Shown in pieces: positions 57,436 to 64,000 of a stretch of DNA of 64,000 nucleotides. Under the pieces are notes generated by a model. It was not told the origin of the DNA and did no database searches. It was given only the letters and a program-made list of their open reading frames with translations. The stretch is taken from positions 10,536,938 through 10,600,937 of the forward strand of contig NZ_CP037423.1 of NCBI RefSeq assembly GCF_007754155.1. The letters run 5' to 3'. The position numbers and the translations under genes were made by a program. This DNA is from Stieleria neptunia (GTDB lineage Bacteria; Planctomycetota; Planctomycetia; Pirellulales; Pirellulaceae). How positions within the stretch are numbered: the first letter of the stretch is position 1; every line of letters begins with the position of its first letter.

Positions 57436-58320
57436 TCAATCAAACCCAAGGGTTCGCAGGAACCGTTGGCCGAAGCGTCCGTAGTCGTGGCCGTCGACGT
57501 CTCCGTCTCCGTCTGAGTCGAATGCGTCGTTGAATCCGGTCTGGCCTTCGTTTTTCAAGAACGTCAATCCGAATTGTCCGTAGTCCTGGCCGTCGACGTC
57601 TCGGTCGCCGTCGCTATCGCCGAACAAGCGGAAGAACCCGTCGGCGGCTTCTTCGCCGAATTGATACAGCCCGCCACCGGCGCCGTCTCCATCGGCGTCG
57701 AAGGTCGTGCCGCCGACCGTCGAGCGGACTTTGTCGCCGTCGATCGTCAATTGGTAATTGCCGTCGACCAGCGACCCGCTGAGTTCCGTGTAGGTCCCGG
57801 TAAACGTCAACGTCACCGTCGTCTTTCCGCCGCTGTGGTCCAGTGCGACGACGACGTCCACCGCGCCGTCGCTGTCCCGATGGCGAACGGAAAACGCCCC
57901 CGGATCGACGTCAACCTGCGTGTCAAACGCGATCGTCAGCGACCTCATGGAGGAATGCTGTGATGATCCGCCGCCCATCTCAATCGGGGCCATCTCCAAC
58001 ACATCCGCCACATCCAGCCGCACGGCTTTTTCAAACATCAATCCGGTCGTATCGGTCACACTCAAGCGGACGCGGTACTCGCCCTGAGTCTCATAGTCGA
58101 CGACTTCGCCTTGTTTGAGGAACAACTGATTGCCGACGATGGAGAACTTGGAATTGTCCGCGTCATCGACGCCCGAAACCAAGGCATAGGAATGTCCGGC
58201 AGGCGTGTCGGAATCGACCGTCGATAATTGTGCGATGAGCGTGTCGGAAGCGGTGGTATCCAGATTTTCCGCGATTTCGGTGACCGAAAGCACGATATCG
58301 CTCGGCGCGATCGGATCGTA
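57436..58320 (-). other. C-terminal cassette of second giant, related to that of the first
   Basis: About 295 residues aligning with the last 298 of the first giant: HSYALVSG/HSYELVAG, LFLKQGEVVDYETQGEYRVR/LYLKQNESLDYEQQSSYQVR, LTFTGTYTELSG/LTFTGSHLDVAG, EEAADGFFRLFGDSDGDRDVD/DEAADAFFRLFGDSDGDRNVD. The dockerin-like part is nearly identical. Confidence 0.85.
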
Positions 58321-61300
58321 AACACTGCCGAAGTTGATTTCGTCGAGGGTCTGGCCGGATGCGACAGTGACCGAATGGGAGACCGTATCAGCGGTGAGTT
58401 GATCGAGGCTGACCGAATAGAGGTTCCCGCCCGACGTCGCGGGTGAGGTCAGGTTGTCCGCCGCAGAATTGAACGTCACGGTCGAACCGTCGTTGGAAAT
58501 CCGAACCCAGTCACTGCGTCCGTTGCCGGAGCCGCCGGAAATCGATTGACTGAGCAACGTCACCCTGTCGTTGGCGACGTCATATAGAAATGCATCGCTG
58601 CCGCCATCGGAATCGTCGTCGGTCAGATTGCTGGCCCAAGAGCTGAACACCACCCATCGCCCGTCGCCGCTAATCGTCGGAATAATCGAGGATTGATTGG
58701 GCCCGAATCCGTCTCGGTCGCGTCCGATCATCCTCAATTCGCCCGTCGTTCGGTCTTTCAAATAGACCTGCGTGCCAATGGCGCCGGGGACATTGTCCAG
58801 CGTCGTCGCACTGGACTGGAAGACGACGTAGCGCCCGTCATCGGAAATGCTGACGTTATGCACGTTGGCGTCACTTTGAACACCGCCGGCCGTGACGCTG
58901 ACGCGTTCGGTGATGCCCGTGTCACGGTCCAGCACAAACGCGTCGGAAACGCCGTTGGTATCGCCGGCGACCAAGTTATCGGCCCAGCTCCAATAGGCGA
59001 CAAAACGACCGTCGGCGCTGAGGTGGCTGTCGTGCGTACGTCCCCCGCTGGCCTGGCTGCCATCAGGGGCGAGGTTAATCCGCTCGGTCGTCCCCAGTTG
59101 AAGATCACGGAGAAACAAATCGAAGATGCCGTTGGTGTCACCGGGAACGATGTCCGTCGCGTCAGACCAGAACGTCGCATAACGTCCGTCGTCGCTAAAT
59201 CCGGGGCTGTAACTGAAACTGTTTGCGGACGAGCTTCCTGTCGACAGGTTCGGGTCGGCCGCACTGATCAAGGTCGTCGTACCGAGTTGCCGATCACGGA
59301 CAAAGATGTCTAACGTGTTATTATTGTCGTCGGTGACAAAGTTGGTGGAATAAGACCAAAAGACGACGTAACGACCATCGGCACTGATGACCGGATGTAA
59401 GCTGCGGCCGTTGCTGAGTGTTTCGTCGCTGGATACCGAGATCAATTCCAGCTGTCCGGTTGCCGTCTCAATGACATAAACATCCGCCTGGCCATTGGTG
59501 TCTTCGGCCAGCAACGCGTTGTAGGTCGAAAACGCGATGAAGGCACCACCATCACTGACGGAGGAATCGTAGTACGGGTTGGTGCCATTGCTCTGCCCCG
59601 CGACATAGCCGTTGTCCGCCACGTGCCGCACCTCAACTGCGTCGGCGTAGGGATAGGTCTGCCGCCAACTCGTCGGCAAGACCTGGGCGACATCGTACGT
59701 TCCCGGCGCAACGTCGCTGAACAGGTACGAGCCCGTTTCGTCGATTCCGGTCGTGCCAGGATCGTCCGTCGCGGTCACGACAAAGGGCTCGCCGGCGTCA
59801 AGTTGCCCGTTTTGGTTTTCATCCAAAAACACGGTCCGGCCGGCGAGCAAGCTTTCACCGGAATCCATCGCTCCGTCGGCATCGAGATCATCCCAGAGAA
59901 CGCCTTCGATCGATGCTTCGGCAACCTGCTGAAAGAAGTCCAACCCCGGATGGTCGACCCCCGGCGCCGCGCGGACGGTGTACTCGCTCGAAGGGACCAG
60001 AGCGGCACCGATCCCATAGGGAGCTTGCAGCGGCACCACCTCGCGAATCAATCCTTCCAGGAACGACTCGACACGAATCTTTCCCCCGATCTCCCGGTAA
60101 ATTTCTCCCTCCGCGCCGGAGATCCCCGTCGTCCCCAGGTTGGTCGGGATGCGTGGTTCATAGATTCCCGTCGCCGGATCCAAGACGATGGTACCACCAC
60201 CGGAATGCAGACGTGTCATCAAACGGGTCACGTCCGGCGTCTCGCCCAAGTTGTCTTGGAAGTCGACGCCACTCGGGCCCGGCGGGTTCACTGCATTCAC
60301 GTCGATCGATTCGATCACCTGCATCGTGAACACGTCGATTTTGTAAAACGTGTTTGTCGACGCATCGATCGCGTAAACCGTCTCGTCGATTGCCGCCAGC
60401 CCGCCATACTCTCCCGTGGGAAGCGCAATCGAATCAACGACGCTTCCGTCATCCGGATCCAGTTTCCAAAGCGTCGAATTGGCGGAATAGAACAAACCTG
60501 AATCGTCGAGCGCCAATCCGGCATCGGTCGCGCTCGCACCGGGGGCGGGAAATTCACGAAGCAGCTGGCCGGTGATCGGATCGTACTTGCGAATCGTCGA
60601 AACGCCCTGATCGACTTCCAGCGAAAACAGTTCGACGGCGTCGGTGTCGGTCAATACTTTTAAACTGACCGGCTGATCGACGCGCACCGTGTAGTCGCCC
60701 GGTGTAAGGCCTGTGAACGAATACGCCCCGTCGGCATCGGTCAACGTTTCCGGTTCGCCACTGTCAAAACGACCGTTGCGATTGGTATCCAAATAAACGC
60801 GCACACCGGCCGAAGAGGCTTCGCCACTGTCGGCGGCGCGATTGTGGTTGGGATCATCCAGCACGGTCCCGGACAGCGTGGTTGCAACGCTGCGGTGGCC
60901 AAAATTAATTCCGGTTGCTCCGCTGGTCGTCGAGACGGTCGCGACGATCCCCGACTCGATGAACTTGCCACCGCCCATTCCCGGGGTCGCAGTGTTGCCG
61001 AGCGTCCGAAGCAAATTGTATTGGCTGTCATACACGTCCAGGTTGCCTTGACTGCCCGCGGCACGGACGAACAACTCACCGCCGACGGCTGCGGCGCTAT
61101 AAACGCCATCATCGGTCCGAGGCAGATCCAGCACCGATGTCATCCGCGCCGTCAACGGATCGATCACGAAGACACGTGAATCGACGTTGGAAAACGCGAG
61201 AATGGACCTCCCGTCGGGCGATTCACTTAGCGAGAGGGACAGCTGCGGCAATCCGTTAAGCTCAGCGGCCGGGTCAATGTAGCGAGAGATCGGCATCGCA

Positions 61301-64000
61301 CCGTAAAACGCATTGGCATCGGCATCGTACCGAATCAACTGCATCGGCATCGATCCGCCCACGGTCATCAGATAGATCGTGTCGTCGATGACGACGGGTC
61401 CTTGCGAAAAGACCGTTGAACCTCCCTGCCCCGGCAGCGGAACCTGATCGATCAGCCTGCCGTCGAGTCCGATTTCGAACAACAGATCCAGATTGTTGTC
61501 GATCACGATCAATCGCGTCCCATCGAATGCCGCGGTGTACGGCAAGTCAACCGGGATTGTCGTGTCGAGGGTACTCAAGCGGTCTCCCGTCAGGGGATTG
61601 AGTTCGCGAATCTGCAGATAATAGCCCGTCGCACTTTCCGCGTTCGTGATCCTTGCGACGCCGAACAGACGGTCCGCCACACTGTCGATGATGGTCGGCT
61701 GAAAATGCGGTGGCGAAATCGCTTGGACGAGGTGCTCTCCACGCGGGACGTCGACGATCAAATACGTTCCGTCGGCGGCGCTGACCGTTTGAGGTTCGCC
61801 GGCATCGGCAACGCCGTTGGCGTTCTCATCGACGAACACCGTCACGCCGGCCAATGGTGATTCACCGGGATCTTGAACGCCGTTCCCGTTTAAGTCTTCG
61901 AATTGGACGCCGCTGATCGTCCCGACACCGGGTTGGTTTCCGAAGTCGATGCCCGTGGTCGGTTCGCCTTGCGCCGCCCAAACGATGTGCTCCGACGGCA
62001 GATCGACTTCGGCGCCGTAGTCACTGACCGTTCCGGAAATCACCGAAGTGAAGGAGCGGTACGTGACGGCTCCCGGAACGTTGTAAGGCTCCATCGACGT
62101 CGTTGCGATGGTCCTCAGTAAACTGCCGTAGCTGGCGTAGGTAAACGATTCGCCACCGGCGGCGGCCAGGTATGCGTTCCACGGGAATCCGTGAGTCGGG
62201 GTGTGCGGAATGATCTGTCCCGTGCGAAAGTCGACGTTGTAAGTGCCCGAACGCATCTCGAGTACGAAACTTTCCCGGTCGACGGCCGTGCCGCGTGTGG
62301 AAATGATGTAGCCTAATCCGGTGATGTTGTTGATCGCATGCACATCGAGTTGTGCGATCAGACGTCGGCGTCGCAGATCGAACTGTTCGATTCCGGCGCC
62401 GTTGTATTGAGTCATGTAGGCGATGCCGTCGCGAATTTCGATCGCGTCTTTCGGCCCCGGTGTGATCGGAATCGTCTCCAACACGTCGCCGGTGTCGGGA
62501 TCGATTTGGAAGAGCTGATCAGATTTGGCCAGAAACAGATCGCCTTGGTAAATCGTCATCCCGGCGTGCGTTTCAACGGGTCCGGGCGACGGGAATTGGT
62601 TCAACACCTCTCCGGACTGGGGATCGATTTCATAGATCGTCGAGACGCCGGCGTCGGTCGCTTGCGTGAACAGTCGGGTGATCGGATCCCCGGCGGCAAA
62701 TCCGTCATGCTCCGCCGGGGAAACTTGCCGAACGGTGTATCGATCGGGAATCAGTCCGGCGATCGCGTAGTCACCGTTTTGGTCCGTGATCGCCGATGGT
62801 TCACCCGAATCGAATCGTCGGTTCTCGTTCAAGTCGACGTAAACCGTGACGCCTTCCGACGCGGGTTCGCCGGCATCGATTGTGCCGCTCAGGTCCAGGT
62901 CTTTCGCGACGTTGCCGGTGATCGAAGCCAGTTCGGCGTGGTGAAAATGGTTGACGTCGGTGATCGAATCACGCTCGGCCAACGTGACGACGACGCCATT
63001 GTCACGATACAAACCGCCGGCCAAGCCGTGCTGCGGGAGGAACCCGTCCAGCGTTCGGGTGCGAGCCCCGGTGTTGTCGTAAACGAGGATTTGGCCCGCA
63101 TTGGTTGTAAAGGGAACCGGGTAGGCAACAAAGACCTCGTCACCGATGCGTGCCATGCCGCGTTCATAGTCCTCCGTATTGAAATCGCTGACCAAGTCGG
63201 CCGTTTGCGTGAACGGATCGATCTGCAGCCAAGTATTCACAAAGGATGCCGAGGCATTCACGCCGACCAAAATGGACCGACCGTCGGCCGACGTTGTGCT
63301 GGCAGGCTGAAGTGACAGGGTCACTCCCTGCGTCGGAGGAGGGCTGTTCAGCGTGATCGGACCGAGGTATTCCCAGTCTCCTTGCGAGGCATAGATCTGA
63401 CCCAGCCCGCTGGGCGTCAGATCCGTTCGCCACAGTTCCATGTTGTCGGTTCTCGAACCTGCCACGACGAACAAAAATCCGCCGATAAAGATCGGTGAGG
63501 AGACGTTGAACGTGCCGTAGGGCGTGCCCGTCAACGCCCTCGGTAAACTGAAGTCCTGGTACGGCGTTCCGTTGAATGCGAGCTGGACAAGATCATGCGA
63601 ATCGCTGTTGATCAAGACAAGGTTCTGCCCATCGAATGCGAGTTCTGTCTCGGTCGTTTCAGACCCGTTGACGATGTACTCGCCCAACACAGCTCCGCTG
63701 ACGGGATCAAACTCATTGAGCACCAGTCGTTGGCCGACCTGAGAATGCACGTCGGAAATGCCGAACAGTCGATCGCGTGAGGGATAGGAATCACTGGGTC
63801 GATAGTGTTCCGGCGAAAGCGCTCGAATGGTAAACATTCCCGATTGCGTCCCCGTGAGCACGTATTCGCCGTTGAAATTTGAAACGGTCTGCGGTTCGTT
63901 GCCATCGGGAAAACCGTTGTCGTTCGAATCGGCAAACACGATGACGCCCTTCAGCGGAGGCTCGCCGGGGTCCTGAACTCCGTTGTCGTTCAGGTCGTCA
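57436..64000 (-). CDS. Second giant surface protein with SdrD-B-like and propeller domains (N-terminus beyond the right edge)
   Basis: The frame is open from its stop at 57436 to the right edge, at least 2,188 codons. Reading upstream of the GTG at 63939 continues an SdrD-B-like domain (DLNDNGVQDPGEPPLKG), so the true start is outside. Five SdrD-B/Cna-B-like domains (near 63990, 62900, 61900, 60855 and 59900; pattern DxNxxGxxDxGEPxxxGVxVxxDxNxNG) alternate with propeller-like stretches. Then come a TolB/PD40-like propeller (about 58400-59600; SDDGRYVVF, SADGRYVVFWS, SGDGRWVVFSS), a cadherin-like domain, a beta-sandwich and a dockerin-like end (GDSDGDRDVDGQDYGQFG, DSDGDGDVDGHDYGRFGQR). The last 295 or so residues parallel the end of the 10,549-residue protein. 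It is probably secreted or surface-bound and calcium-binding; function unknown. Confidence 0.9.
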   Translation of the reverse strand, partial: DDLNDNGVQDPGEPPLKGVIVFADSNDNGFPDGNEPQTVSNFNGEYVLTGTQSGMFTIRALSPEHYRPSDSYPSRDRLFGISDVHSQVGQRLVLNEFDPVSGAVLGEYIVNGSETTETELAFDGQNLVLINSDSHDLVQLAFNGTPYQDFSLPRALTGTPYGTFNVSSPIFIGGFLFVVAGSRTDNMELWRTDLTPSGLGQIYASQGDWEYLGPITLNSPPPTQGVTLSLQPASTTSADGRSILVGVNASASFVNTWLQIDPFTQTADLVSDFNTEDYERGMARIGDEVFVAYPVPFTTNAGQILVYDNTGARTRTLDGFLPQHGLAGGLYRDNGVVVTLAERDSITDVNHFHHAELASITGNVAKDLDLSGTIDAGEPASEGVTVYVDLNENRRFDSGEPSAITDQNGDYAIAGLIPDRYTVRQVSPAEHDGFAAGDPITRLFTQATDAGVSTIYEIDPQSGEVLNQFPSPGPVETHAGMTIYQGDLFLAKSDQLFQIDPDTGDVLETIPITPGPKDAIEIRDGIAYMTQYNGAGIEQFDLRRRRLIAQLDVHAINNITGLGYIISTRGTAVDRESFVLEMRSGTYNVDFRTGQIIPHTPTHGFPWNAYLAAAGGESFTYASYGSLLRTIATTSMEPYNVPGAVTYRSFTSVISGTVSDYGAEVDLPSEHIVWAAQGEPTTGIDFGNQPGVGTISGVQFEDLNGNGVQDPGESPLAGVTVFVDENANGVADAGEPQTVSAADGTYLIVDVPRGEHLVQAISPPHFQPTIIDSVADRLFGVARITNAESATGYYLQIRELNPLTGDRLSTLDTTIPVDLPYTAAFDGTRLIVIDNNLDLLFEIGLDGRLIDQVPLPGQGGSTVFSQGPVVIDDTIYLMTVGGSMPMQLIRYDADANAFYGAMPISRYIDPAAELNGLPQLSLSLSESPDGRSILAFSNVDSRVFVIDPLTARMTSVLDLPRTDDGVYSAAAVGGELFVRAAGSQGNLDVYDSQYNLLRTLGNTATPGMGGGKFIESGIVATVSTTSGATGINFGHRSVATTLSGTVLDDPNHNRAADSGEASSAGVRVYLDTNRNGRFDSGEPETLTDADGAYSFTGLTPGDYTVRVDQPVSLKVLTDTDAVELFSLEVDQGVSTIRKYDPITGQLLREFPAPGASATDAGLALDDSGLFYSANSTLWKLDPDDGSVVDSIALPTGEYGGLAAIDETVYAIDASTNTFYKIDVFTMQVIESIDVNAVNPPGPSGVDFQDNLGETPDVTRLMTRLHSGGGTIVLDPATGIYEPRIPTNLGTTGISGAEGEIYREIGGKIRVESFLEGLIREVVPLQAPYGIGAALVPSSEYTVRAAPGVDHPGLDFFQQVAEASIEGVLWDDLDADGAMDSGESLLAGRTVFLDENQNGQLDAGEPFVVTATDDPGTTGIDETGSYLFSDVAPGTYDVAQVLPTSWRQTYPYADAVEVRHVADNGYVAGQSNGTNPYYDSSVSDGGAFIAFSTYNALLAEDTNGQADVYVIETATGQLELISVSSDETLSNGRSLHPVISADGRYVVFWSYSTNFVTDDNNNTLDIFVRDRQLGTTTLISAADPNLSTGSSSANSFSYSPGFSDDGRYATFWSDATDIVPGDTNGIFDLFLRDLQLGTTERINLAPDGSQASGGRTHDSHLSADGRFVAYWSWADNLVAGDTNGVSDAFVLDRDTGITERVSVTAGGVQSDANVHNVSISDDGRYVVFQSSATTLDNVPGAIGTQVYLKDRTTGELRMIGRDRDGFGPNQSSIIPTISGDGRWVVFSSWASNLTDDDSDGGSDAFLYDVANDRVTLLSQSISGGSGNGRSDWVRISNDGSTVTFNSAADNLTSPATSGGNLYSVSLDQLTADTVSHSVTVASGQTLDEINFGSVYDPIAPSDIVLSVTEIAENLDTTASDTLIAQLSTVDSDTPAGHSYALVSGVDDADNSKFSIVGNQLFLKQGEVVDYETQGEYRVRLSVTDTTGLMFEKAVRLDVADVLEMAPIEMGGGSSQHSSMRSLTIAFDTQVDVDPGAFSVRHRDSDGAVDVVVALDHSGGKTTVTLTFTGTYTELSGSLVDGNYQLTIDGDKVRSTVGGTTFDADGDGAGGGLYQFGEEAADGFFRLFGDSDGDRDVDGQDYGQFGLTFLKNEGQTGFNDAFDSDGDGDVDGHDYGRFGQRFLRTLGFD

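Overview
The window reads as one piece of a planctomycete chromosome, most likely a Pirellulaceae relative (Rhodopirellula-type). The case rests on several family signatures seen together: a DUF1559 pseudopilin-like protein, a DUF1800/DUF1501 pair, CxPxR sulfatases, a LEPR-XLL type export leader on a giant secreted protein, dockerin-like C-termini on two giants, and Uma2 proteins. The DNA is G+C rich. I saw no rRNA, tRNA, insertion sequence, prophage or CRISPR array.

Layout. 1-3721 (minus): a DUF4132 protein overlapping by 4 nt a long partner whose frame runs off the left edge. 4149-8680 (minus): DUF1501, DUF1800 and a secreted DUF3352-like protein, probably one operon, with a hairpin repeat inside. 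9047-10291 (+): a protein with a C-terminal pRiA4b ORF-3-like domain, convergent with a probable L-fuconate dehydratase (10297-11649). 11733-13058 (minus): a TauE/SafE-like permease directly after a Uma2 protein. 13173-14634 (+): an unrecognised protein and a second Uma2. 14640-16227 (minus): a DUF1559 protein and a small lipoprotein.

16738-48387 (+): one uninterrupted frame of about 10,549 codons fills half of the window. In order it has a LEPR-XLL leader, about 2,500 residues of beta-strand repeats, mixed and FHA-like beta-helix, an internal RTX block, a propeller-like block, five right-handed beta-helix modules interleaved with Ig-like, LamG and CBM-like domains, a nidogen-like domain, Ig/cadherin domains and a dockerin-like end. 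A second giant (57436 to beyond 64000, minus) has five SdrD-B-like domains, propellers, and a C-terminal cassette clearly related to that of the first.

48403-57225, between the giants: a CoA-ligase/GNAT fusion resembling the protein acetyltransferase Pat (minus), an AraC regulator (minus), and a divergent + strand row of sulfatase, sialate O-acetylesterase-like esterase and sulfatase. That row looks like a small unit for stripping sulfate and acetyl groups from polysaccharide. L-fuconate dehydratase elsewhere in the window fits fucose use, but it is about 40 kb away. A plausible, inferred picture is a surface-attached cell that binds and degrades sulfated, acetylated glycans.
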